Of a stretch of DNA of 64,000 bases, positions 8,239-14,790 are shown piece after piece. Source of the stretch: JAIBJN01 sp963830885 (lineage in GTDB: Bacteria > Actinomycetota > Thermoleophilia > Gaiellales > Gaiellaceae); the NCBI GenBank assembly GCA_963830885.1, contig CAWHOA010000022.1, positions 62,001 through 126,000 on the forward strand. The letters are read 5' to 3'. The notes under the pieces are model-generated. The model did not search any database. It saw nothing but the letters and a program-made list of their open reading frames with translations, and was not told where the DNA came from. The first letter of the stretch is position 1; every line of letters starts with the position of its first letter. A program made the translations under genes and the position numbers.

Positions 8239-8405
8239 AGTGCTCCTCCAGGAAATGCACGCCGCACTACTGCCCCGCGATCACGCAGCGCCAGAGCCCA
8301 CCCTCGCCCTCACTAAGGCTTCTTCAGCCTTGACTTCGGTCGAGTGCGAACTCTGGCTTGGTGCTCGCGACGCAGAAGCACACCAGCATCACCTGGAGGA
8401 GCACT
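8239..8405 (+). ncRNA. candidate structured leader sequestering the E2 ribosome-binding site
   Basis: A nested fold can be drawn by eye. The outer stem pairs 8239-8252 (AGTGCTCCTCCAGG) exactly with 8392-8405, extended by ATGC 8255-8258 with GCAT 8386-8389. Inside are CGCGA 8276-8280 with TCGCG 8365-8369, and GCCAGAG 8290-8296 with CTCTGGC 8351-8357. Two hairpins close the centre: AAGGCT/AGCCTT (8315-8331) and CTTGAC-TTCG-GTCGAG (8329-8344). The last two share three bases, so their full forms exclude each other. The outer stem's 3' arm contains the GGAGGA Shine-Dalgarno of E2. It matches no riboswitch class I know. Function is inference. Confidence 0.5.
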
Positions 8406-8406
8406 A

Positions 8407-9516
8407 GTGGCCTACGAGTTCAAGCTGCCGGACCTCGGCGAAGGAGTCGCCGAGGGCGAGATCGCCCGCTGGCTCGTCGAGGTCGGGCAGGTGATCGAGG
8501 AGGACGATCCGCTCGTCGAGGTGCAGACGGACAAGACGACCGTCGAGATCCCCTCACCGGCCGGCGGAAAGGTCGCGCGCATCCTCGTCGCCGAGGGCGA
8601 GCTCGTGCCGGTAGGCACGCCGCTCGTCGTCATCGGCGACGGCGACGTTCCGGCAGAGACCGCGGCCGCGCCTGCTGCGCCCGACGTTGCGGAGCCCGCG
8701 CCTTCGGCCGAGCCTTCCGAGCGCGTCAAGGCGACCCCGCTCGTGCGCAAGATCGCGGCCGAGCTCGGCGTCGACCTGGCGCTCCTCGCCGGCACCGGGC
8801 CGGGCGGGCGGATCACCGAGGAGGACGTCAGGCGCTACGCGACGTTCTCCGGGGGTCCGACCCCGGGACACGGCGTGGGGAGACGCGTGCCGCTGCGGGG
8901 CGTCCGGCGGCAGATCGCCCAGCACCTGGCGACCTCCCACCAGGAGGTCCCGGCGGTGACGGTCGTCGAGGAGTGCGACTTCACAGCCCTTGCGGCCGCG
9001 CGCGGGGACCGCTCCTACCTCCCGTACCTCCTGCAGGCGGTCGTCGGGGGGCTGACGGAGGTCCCGGAGCTGAACGCCACGCTCGACGGCCAGGAGATCG
9101 TCTTCTGGGACCGTTACGACCTCGGCCTGGCGGTGCAGACGGAGGAGGGTCTGGTCGTGCCCGTCCTGCGCGCCGCCGACGAGAAGTCGCTGGACGAGCT
9201 CGAGGCCGAGGCGCGCCGGCTCGCCGAGGGTGCCCGTGCCGGGACGCTCAAGCCGGAGGAGCTCAGGGGCTCGACGTTCACTGTGACGAGCGCGGGCAAG
9301 CTGGGCGGGCTCTTCGCCACCCCGCTCGTCAACCATCCCGAAGTCGGCATCCTCGGCCTGCACCGGATCGGGCCGCGCCCGGCCGTCGTCGACGGCGAGC
9401 TCGCCGTCCGCGAGATCGGCTGGCTCGCGTGCACCTTCGACCACCGCGTCGTCGACGGGGCTCGGGCGAGCGTGTTCCTGCTCGACGTCATCGGGCGACT
9501 GGAGAGCCCGGCCTGA
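8407..9516 (+). CDS. 2-oxo acid dehydrogenase E2 (dihydrolipoamide acyltransferase)
   Basis: 369 aa. One N-terminal lipoyl domain (residues 1-80) with the lipoylated Lys43 in VQTDKTTVEI, an Ala/Pro linker, a peripheral E1/E3-binding domain (~98-137, TPLVRKIAAELGVD...GPGGRITEEDV), and a C-terminal catalytic domain ending in the active-site motif FDHRVVDGARA. It transfers acyl groups from lipoyl to CoA and forms the core of the complex. The start is GTG 8407, set by GGAGGA 6 nt upstream; that ribosome-binding site is paired in the predicted leader structure. Ends at a bidirectional hairpin facing the CHRD gene. Confidence 0.93.
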   Translation: MAYEFKLPDLGEGVAEGEIARWLVEVGQVIEEDDPLVEVQTDKTTVEIPSPAGGKVARILVAEGELVPVGTPLVVIGDGDVPAETAAAPAAPDVAEPAPSAEPSERVKATPLVRKIAAELGVDLALLAGTGPGGRITEEDVRRYATFSGGPTPGHGVGRRVPLRGVRRQIAQHLATSHQEVPAVTVVEECDFTALAAARGDRSYLPYLLQAVVGGLTEVPELNATLDGQEIVFWDRYDLGLAVQTEEGLVVPVLRAADEKSLDELEAEARRLAEGARAGTLKPEELRGSTFTVTSAGKLGGLFATPLVNHPEVGILGLHRIGPRPAVVDGELAVREIGWLACTFDHRVVDGARASVFLLDVIGRLESPA

Positions 9517-9521
9517 AACGA

Positions 9522-9549
9522 CGAGAGCCCGGCCTAAGCCGGGCTCTCG
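9522..9549. terminator. bidirectional terminator between E2 and the CHRD gene
   Basis: Perfect 12-bp stem (CGAGAGCCCGGC, 9522-9533), loop CTAA, complement at 9538-9549, between two convergent genes. The 13-mer GAGAGCCCGGCCT of its 5' arm also occurs at 9502-9514, inside the end of the E2 gene, so the 3' arm has two possible partners. Confidence 0.75.
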
Positions 9550-9569
9550 ATTCCGAACGGTCCGAAGCG

Positions 9570-10106
9570 CTAGTTGTTGGCGTCCCGGTCGTTGATCTGG
9601 GCGCGAATCTCGCCGCCCGGCCACTCCGGGACCGCGCCCGTGCTGTGGACGTTCACGTACGTGTGCCCGGCGCGCATCGCGGCCACGAGCTCGTCGAACT
9701 CGCCCGCCCCGATGCCCTGACTGACCGGGCCGATGATGTCCGCTGCGTCGATGACGCCGCTGACCGTGCCGTCGGTCGCCGGGCACGCGGGCTTGTCGCC
9801 GCCGCTGCACAGGAACGCCGAGACGCCCCCGTTAACCGCCCGCTTGCCGAAGTGGATGTGCGAGGCGGAAACGGTCCCGCCCTCGATCCCGGAGTAGCTC
9901 AGCTCGTAGCTGATGGTTTGTGCGTCGTCGTCGATCGTTGCGGTGAAGGAGCCCGTCGCGGCCGTCGAGACGTCCGGATTCTCCTGATACCCGGTGAGCC
10001 GGTCGGCCTTCAGATTCTTCTTGCCGCCGGCGGCACCCGCCAGAGACGCGACCAGCAACCCGGCCGCGAGGACGGCGATGGCCAACAGAACACTGCGCCT
10101 TCGCAT
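9570..10106 (-). CDS. secreted CHRD-domain protein
   Basis: 178 aa with an N-terminal signal peptide (RRSVLLAIAVLAAGLLVASLAGAAGG, residues 3-28). The remainder is one CHRD domain: LTGYQENPDVSTAATGSFTATI, ISYELSYSGIEGG, SHIHFGKRAVNGG and a closing AGHTYVNVHSTGAVPEWPGGEIR. CHRD domains occur in secreted and surface proteins and their biochemical role in bacteria is unknown. A cysteine pair (LCSGGDKPAC) may form a disulfide. Likely monocistronic. Confidence 0.85.
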   Translation of the reverse strand: MRRRSVLLAIAVLAAGLLVASLAGAAGGKKNLKADRLTGYQENPDVSTAATGSFTATIDDDAQTISYELSYSGIEGGTVSASHIHFGKRAVNGGVSAFLCSGGDKPACPATDGTVSGVIDAADIIGPVSQGIGAGEFDELVAAMRAGHTYVNVHSTGAVPEWPGGEIRAQINDRDANN

Positions 10107-10162
10107 GGCAACCTCCCGTTCCCCCTACTGGTTCAACCCGCACCACGCGAGTTCAGCCGGTA

Positions 10163-10477
10163 CTACGCGGCGAGACTGCTGTCCGGATTGCCTGCCGGGA
10201 GGTGCTCGGCCAGCAGGCGCTCGATCTCGGGGGCGCTCGCGCGGCCCTCCAGGCGCCCAACCGGCTTGCCGTCGGAAAGCAGAACGAGGGTCGGGACCTC
10301 GCACACGCCGAGGAGGTCGCAGAGCTTCGGTGAGGCGTCGACGTCCACCTCGGAAACGCGCAGGCGACCGCGCTCGCGGTGTGCGACCTGCGCCAGGAGG
10401 CTCTCCATACGCCGTCCGGGGCCGGACCGGGGGGTCGTGAAGAACAGGAGCTGCGGCGTTGCGGTCGCGGTCGCCAT
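10163..10477 (-). CDS. thioredoxin-fold protein lacking the catalytic CxxC
   Basis: 104 aa with thioredoxin layout: first strand QLLFFTT, an active-site region reading PRSGPGRRM where thioredoxins have WCGPCK, then VSEVDVDASPKLCDLLGVCEVPTLVLLSDGKPVGRLEG with the cis-proline loop (VPT). Both redox cysteines are replaced (Ser and Gly), so ordinary disulfide reductase activity is not expected. Two other cysteines lie five residues apart just before the cis-Pro. It lies 39 nt downstream of the SDH-family protease gene on the same strand and may be co-transcribed. Its role could be structural or binding. Confidence 0.8.
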   Translation of the reverse strand: MATATATPQLLFFTTPRSGPGRRMESLLAQVAHRERGRLRVSEVDVDASPKLCDLLGVCEVPTLVLLSDGKPVGRLEGRASAPEIERLLAEHLPAGNPDSSLAA

Positions 10478-10516
10478 GCGGACACGGTGCCCGCACTCGG
10501 CCCTTCCAAAACGCTC

Positions 10517-11404
10517 CTACGGGCGGTGTCCGGGATCGGTGCCCGGGCCTGGAAGCGGCACGAACTGGACGCTCGGGCGCCGCCGTCCCTCCTGCCGATA
10601 GAGATCCATCAGGTCGTAGGCCTCGCTCGGGAGCCCGGTGGTGACCGGGAGCCCGAGGTCCCTCGCCTCCGCCACGGTGATCGGATCGTCGTGCGTGTAG
10701 TGACCGCCGGCCAGCTCCTCCGCGATCGTCTCCGCGCGCTCTGCCCCCACCCGCTCCGCCAGGAGCCCGCGGACGACCTGCTTCATGTGGCGCAGGGCCT
10801 TCTCGGCTACGTCCGCAAGGAGCAGCGTGCGGTCGTCGAGACGCTCGACCGGCTTCTTGGCCACGATGCGGACGAGCGCCGCCGCGGGCATGTCGCCGAG
10901 CTGCGGGTCGACCGGCCCGAGCACCGCGGCCTCGTCCATGACGATCTCGTCGGCGGCGAGGGCGATCAGCGTCCCACCCGACATCGCGTAGTGGGGAACG
11001 AGCACCGTCACCTTGCCGGGGTGCGAGCGCACGGCGTAGGCGATCTGCTCGGAGGCGAGAACGAGGCCGCCCGGGGTGTGCAGGAGCAGGTCGATGGCGG
11101 CATCCGGAGGCGTCTGCCGGATCGCGCGCAGCACCGCCTCGGAGTCGTCGATGTCGATGAAGCGGTAGAAGGGGACGCCCAAGACGCCGACCGTCTCCTG
11201 CCTGTGGATGATCGCGATGATCCGGGCGCCACGCGCCTTCTCGAGCGCGGTGAGCGCCCGCTGTCGCTGGGCGCGCAGCGCACGCTGCCCGAGCACGGGG
11301 GCGCCGAAGAGGACGAGGATCAGGACGAAGATCCCGATCGCGAAGACGGTGCCGAGGTCGATCCCGCGAGGATACGGTCGGGCGCGGCTAGCAACTACAC
11401 TCAT
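10517..11404 (-). CDS. SDH-family Clp-fold membrane serine protease
   Basis: 295 aa from the ATG at 11404. One N-terminal transmembrane helix (TVFAIGIFVLILVLFGAPVLG, residues ~19-39) is followed by a ClpP/crotonase-fold domain of the SDH (serine dehydrogenase proteinase) family. DLLLHTPGGLVLASEQIAYAV matches the substrate-binding strand, and the nucleophile is the Ser in HYAMSGGTLIALAADEIVMD. The C-terminus contains GGHYTHDDPITVAEARDLGLPV, typical of the family. It probably acts as a membrane-bound protease on the cytosolic side. The start is only 5 nt from the divergent membrane gene, and no Shine-Dalgarno is obvious, so the N-terminus is uncertain. Confidence 0.82.
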   Translation of the reverse strand: MSVVASRARPYPRGIDLGTVFAIGIFVLILVLFGAPVLGQRALRAQRQRALTALEKARGARIIAIIHRQETVGVLGVPFYRFIDIDDSEAVLRAIRQTPPDAAIDLLLHTPGGLVLASEQIAYAVRSHPGKVTVLVPHYAMSGGTLIALAADEIVMDEAAVLGPVDPQLGDMPAAALVRIVAKKPVERLDDRTLLLADVAEKALRHMKQVVRGLLAERVGAERAETIAEELAGGHYTHDDPITVAEARDLGLPVTTGLPSEAYDLMDLYRQEGRRRPSVQFVPLPGPGTDPGHRP

Positions 11405-11408
11405 CGCG

Positions 11409-11792
11409 ATGGACGGGGCTCTCGACTGGTACGTGCTCGGCGTCGTTCTCGGGCTCGGGATCGCGGCCGGTGCCGCGCTCGTCGGCGCGCTGCGCTCGCC
11501 GGCCTGGGTCCTGCTCGCCGTGGTTGCCGGAGCGGCTGCGCTCGTGCTCGCTTTCACTCTCCTTCCGTGGTGGACGATCGCGGCGTTTGCGGCGGCTCTC
11601 ATCGTGGGGTTCGTGTTCCTGCGACGGCTGTCCCCCGAGGCGGTCCCGGCCGCCGTCCTCGTGGCTGTGGTGCTCGCCGCCATCCCGCTCCTCGGGTATC
11701 TCGCCGTCGTCGCCGTGCCCGTGGCGGGCACGCGCCTCAACCGACGGGCCGAGTCGCGCCATGCAGGTCTCAGGATCCTCGCCAAGGACTGA
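11409..11792 (+). CDS. small multi-pass membrane protein of unknown function
   Basis: 127 aa, four predicted transmembrane helices (DWYVLGVVLGLGIAAGAALVG; WVLLAVVAGAAALVLAFTLL; TIAAFAAALIVGFVFL; VPAAVLVAVVLAAIPLLGYLAV) and a basic C-terminal tail. I do not recognise the family. TACACT (11396-11401) precedes the ATG by 7 nt, indicating a leaderless transcript. Its 3' end overlaps the downstream phosphodiesterase gene by 32 nt, so the two are probably co-expressed. Confidence 0.7.
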   Translation: MDGALDWYVLGVVLGLGIAAGAALVGALRSPAWVLLAVVAGAAALVLAFTLLPWWTIAAFAAALIVGFVFLRRLSPEAVPAAVLVAVVLAAIPLLGYLAVVAVPVAGTRLNRRAESRHAGLRILAKD

Positions 11793-13200
11793 CCCGACCG
11801 CGGAGGAGCGCAAGCTCGTCCTGGTCGTCATCGACGGGCTGACTCCCGAGGCGCTCGACGCCGGTCTCTCGGCCGGCCGCCTGCCTGCCCTCGCCGCGCT
11901 CTCGGAGGCCGGGTGGAGCGGTCGCGGGACGAGCGTCTTCCCGTCGCTGACCCCGGTCTGCCTGACGTCGATCGCGACCGGCGCCTACCCGGATGTCCAC
12001 CACATCCCCCACCTCGTCTGGTACCACCGCGGCGAGGAGCGGGTGGTCGAGTACGGCTCCTCCTTCCCGGCCATGCGCGCCGTCGGTGCCCGCCGCGCGA
12101 TCCGGGACACGATCTTCGGGATGAGCGGCGAGCATCTCGCCCCGGGAGCCACCACCGTCTTCGAGGCCCTGGAGGATGCCGGGCTCGAGCCTGCGGCGAT
12201 CAACTTCACGTGCTACCGCGGCCGGACGCGCCACGCGATCAAGCTCCCCGCGCTCGCACGGCGGAACCGCTGGTACGAGGCCGTCTCGGGGCCGACCCAC
12301 TTCTTCTACTTCAACCTCTTCGAGTCCGAGCGGACCGGGGCGCCGCTCGCCATCCGCTCGCGCGCCGACGGCTCGATCGACGACTACGCGGCCGCGGTCG
12401 GGCGTTGGCTCGTCACGCGCGACGCGTTCGACTTCCTGGTCTTCTACCTTCCGGACTACGACTACGCCTCGCACCTCGCCGGGCCCGAGGGCTCGCTGGA
12501 CGCGCTCGAGCGCACGGACGGTGCGCTCGCCCGGCTGCTCGCCGCGGCGGGCGGACCGGACGAGTTTCTCGAGCGCTACGCGGTCGTCGTCACCTCTGAC
12601 CACGGGCAGACCCCGGTCGAGCGTGTGGCGCGGCTTCAGGACGCCTATCCGGCCGCGCTCGAGAACGTCCTGGCGCTGGCGTCGAACCGCGCCGGAATGG
12701 TGTACCGGCTCCCCGGCTGCCGAGTCGGAGCGCGGGAGCTCGCGGAGCGCCTGGACGGGAGCCCGGCCGCCGACGTCGTGCTCTTCGTCGAGGACGGCGC
12801 GGCGGTGGCGCGACGCGAGGGCTCCGAGCTGCGCTTCGCGCTCGAGGGTGACGACTGGCACCTGGAGGGAGACGCCGGCGTCCTCGACCCCGTGCTCTAT
12901 CCGAACGGCCTCGAGCGCGCCTGGCATGCGGCCGTGACCACGACCGCGGGCGACGTGCTCATCTCAGCCACGGAGGGCTGGGAGCTCGCCGACGGGGGCG
13001 GCCGCCATCACGTCGGCGGAGGCAGCCACGGCTCCCTCGTGGCCGGGGACTCCTACGTGCCGCTCATCGCCGCCGGCTTCGACCAGCCCCCGTTCCCGCC
13101 GGATCCCTCCATCACCGACCTGGCCCCGCTCGCCTTGGCCCACTTCGGCGTGCCGGCACCGGAGTCCATGCGGAGAGTTCGTGAGGCGGCCCGAGCCTGA
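11761..13200 (+). CDS. alkaline phosphatase superfamily phosphodiesterase (type I PDE/nucleotide pyrophosphatase)
   Basis: 479 aa, no signal peptide. The N-terminus KLVLVVIDGLTPEALDAGL carries the first metal-binding Asp, and SVFPSLTPVCLTSIATGAYPDVHHIPH has the catalytic Thr region and a metal-ligand loop. YLPDYDYASH and VVVTSDHGQTPV supply the remaining metal ligands of the alkaline phosphatase fold, and GGGSHGSL closes the site. It should hydrolyse phosphodiester or phosphoester bonds; the substrate is unknown. The start at ATG 11761 overlaps the preceding membrane gene; its end overlaps pcm by 20 nt. Confidence 0.85.
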   Translation: MQVSGSSPRTDPTAEERKLVLVVIDGLTPEALDAGLSAGRLPALAALSEAGWSGRGTSVFPSLTPVCLTSIATGAYPDVHHIPHLVWYHRGEERVVEYGSSFPAMRAVGARRAIRDTIFGMSGEHLAPGATTVFEALEDAGLEPAAINFTCYRGRTRHAIKLPALARRNRWYEAVSGPTHFFYFNLFESERTGAPLAIRSRADGSIDDYAAAVGRWLVTRDAFDFLVFYLPDYDYASHLAGPEGSLDALERTDGALARLLAAAGGPDEFLERYAVVVTSDHGQTPVERVARLQDAYPAALENVLALASNRAGMVYRLPGCRVGARELAERLDGSPAADVVLFVEDGAAVARREGSELRFALEGDDWHLEGDAGVLDPVLYPNGLERAWHAAVTTTAGDVLISATEGWELADGGGRHHVGGGSHGSLVAGDSYVPLIAAGFDQPPFPPDPSITDLAPLALAHFGVPAPESMRRVREAARA

Positions 13201-13831
13201 CTTCCCCGCGCTCCGCGCGCGGATGGTGGCGGAGCAGCTCGAACGGCGCGGGATCTCGGACCCGCGCGTCCTCGAGGCCATGGGGACGGTGCCGCGCGAT
13301 GCTTTCACCGATCCCGACGACCGCAAGCGCGCCTACGAGGACATCCCCGTCCAGATCGGCTGGGGCCAGACGATCTCGCAGCCGTACATGGTCGCGCTCA
13401 TCTGCGAGGTGGCCGCTGTCTGGCCAGGCAACCGCGTGCTCGACGTCGGCACGGGCTCCGGCTACCAGGCGGCGGTCCTCGCCGAGCTCGGGGGCGAGGT
13501 GCACACGATCGAGCGCCTGCGCCAGCTCGCCGAGCGCGCCCGCGAGAAGCTCGACGAGGCCGGCTACGGGCGGGTGCAGGTTCACCTCGGGGACGGCTCG
13601 TTGGGCGACCCCGAGCACGCGCCGTTCGATGCGATCACGGTTGCGGCCGCCGCGCCCGAGCTGCCGCGCTCTCTCTACGACCAGCTCGTCCCCGGCGGCC
13701 GGCTCGTCATCCCGGTCGGCAACCGCAGGGGCCAGCGCCTCGAGGTCGTGGTCAAGAGCCGGGAAGGCCCCGCGATCGCGCACTCGGTCGAGTGTCGCTT
13801 TGTCCCGCTGGTGGGCGAGGAGGGCTACTGA
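13181..13831 (+). CDS. pcm: protein-L-isoaspartate O-methyltransferase
   Basis: 216 aa, standard length. It repairs damaged proteins by S-adenosylmethionine-dependent methylation of L-isoaspartyl residues. Motifs include MVAEQLERRGISDPRVLEAM, the PCMT-specific IGWGQTISQPYMVA (residues ~59-72), the SAM-binding VLDVGTGSGYQAAVLAELG, and LVPGGRLVIPVG. It starts at GTG 13181, overlapping the upstream phosphodiesterase gene by 20 nt; an internal ATG at 13223 is a less complete alternative. Confidence 0.93.
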   Translation: MRRPEPDFPALRARMVAEQLERRGISDPRVLEAMGTVPRDAFTDPDDRKRAYEDIPVQIGWGQTISQPYMVALICEVAAVWPGNRVLDVGTGSGYQAAVLAELGGEVHTIERLRQLAERAREKLDEAGYGRVQVHLGDGSLGDPEHAPFDAITVAAAAPELPRSLYDQLVPGGRLVIPVGNRRGQRLEVVVKSREGPAIAHSVECRFVPLVGEEGY

Positions 13832-13871
13832 GGGTTTCGCCGCACGGCGGCGAGGGCATGTCTCCCGCGGA

Positions 13872-14315
13872 ATGAGCCCTCTCCTTCGGACCGGCTCGCT
13901 CGTCGGCCGGCCCGTCGTCATCCAGGACGTGCGGCTCGGGGTTGCGGTCGACGCGCTCTTCGACCGTGCCCTCGGCCGGCTGGTCGGGCTCGACGTGCGC
14001 TGCCGCGACGAGGCGAACCGCTTCCTTCCCTATCCCGCGTGCGAGGTGTTCGAGGACCGGCTCGCCGTCGAGTCCCCGCTCGTGCTCCTCGAGCGCGAGC
14101 TCGACTTCTACCGCGTAGGCGGCAGCGCCCTCTCCGGGCTCCGCGGCCAGCCGGTGCTCGTCGCGGGTGACGCGCTGGGGACGCTCGCCGACCTCGTCAT
14201 CGGGCCGGAGGGCGAGGTCGTCAGGATCGTGGTCGCCACGCCGCACGGCCAGACCGAGATCGATCCCGGAACGGGCGTGGTCGTCGGGAACCACGCTCTT
14301 CGGCCAGCCGTCTAA
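13872..14315 (+). CDS. PRC-barrel-like protein
   Basis: 147 aa, soluble. Two beta-barrel halves are visible: SLVGRPVVIQDVRLGVAVDALFD...LVGLDVRC and GLRGQPVLVAGDALGTLADLVIGPEGEVVRIVV, each resembling a PRC-barrel (strand, then G.V.DL.....G.V..). PRC-barrels occur in RNA-processing and photosynthetic proteins and in many uncharacterised actinobacterial ones; no function can be assigned. The ATG at 13872 lacks a clear Shine-Dalgarno. The last bases before the stop overlap the -10 box of the next gene. Confidence 0.7.
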   Translation: MSPLLRTGSLVGRPVVIQDVRLGVAVDALFDRALGRLVGLDVRCRDEANRFLPYPACEVFEDRLAVESPLVLLERELDFYRVGGSALSGLRGQPVLVAGDALGTLADLVIGPEGEVVRIVVATPHGQTEIDPGTGVVVGNHALRPAV

Positions 14316-14328
14316 CTACTCTGTTCCC

Positions 14329-14790
14329 GTGGCGAAAGGAGCTGAGGCGACTTCCTCGCGCGCGAACGCGCTGACGGACGCTGCGACGATCGCGCTGCGC
14401 CGGCCTGCGAACTGGCTCCAGCTTGCGAAGTTCTGTGCCGTCGGCGCCTCCGGCTACGTCGTCAATCTCGCGGTCTACGCGACGCTGCTCGCCCTCGACG
14501 TCAACTACCTACTCGCAGCGGTCTGCTCCTTCCTGGTGGCCGTCACGAACAACTACGTGTGGAACCGCGCCTGGACGTTCCGGCGCCACCGCGGCCACCT
14601 CGTCTTCCAGGGCTTCCGGTTCCTGCTCGTCTCGATGGTCGCGCTCGCGGCGAACCTCGTCTTCCTGAGCGCGCTGGTCGCCCTCGGCGTCCCCAAGCTG
14701 CCGGCCCAGGCGATCGCGATCGTGCTCGTCACGCCGTGGAACTTCGTGGCCAACAAGCTCTGGAGCTTCCGACGACGGCGTTCCGGGTAG
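14329..14790 (+). CDS. GtrA-family membrane protein
   Basis: 153 aa with four transmembrane helices in the GtrA (PF04138) pattern: LAKFCAVGASGYVVNLAVYATLL, YLLAAVCSFLVAVTNNYVWNRAWTF, FRFLLVSMVALAANLVFLSALV, and AQAIAIVLVTPWNFVANKLWSF. The paired signatures NNYVWNRAWTF and WNFVANKLWSF are diagnostic. GtrA proteins are thought to flip or handle undecaprenyl-linked sugars in cell-surface polysaccharide synthesis. GTG 14329 follows TACTCT (14317-14322) by 6 nt. It overlaps the next membrane glycosyltransferase-like gene, consistent with a joint role. Confidence 0.9.
   Translation: MAKGAEATSSRANALTDAATIALRRPANWLQLAKFCAVGASGYVVNLAVYATLLALDVNYLLAAVCSFLVAVTNNYVWNRAWTFRRHRGHLVFQGFRFLLVSMVALAANLVFLSALVALGVPKLPAQAIAIVLVTPWNFVANKLWSFRRRRSG

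Noticed and set aside
8239..8405. The E1beta-E2 inverted repeats as ends of a small transposable element
   Set aside because: No target duplication and no second copy seen, and the inner sequence forms nested helices with the E2 Shine-Dalgarno in the stem; a structured leader fits better. Not excluded without a genome search.
8358..10601. 747-codon plus-strand open frame across E2, CHRD and thioredoxin-like genes
   Set aside because: Low-complexity Arg/Ala/Gly translation that crosses a terminator and antisense genes; a shadow frame.
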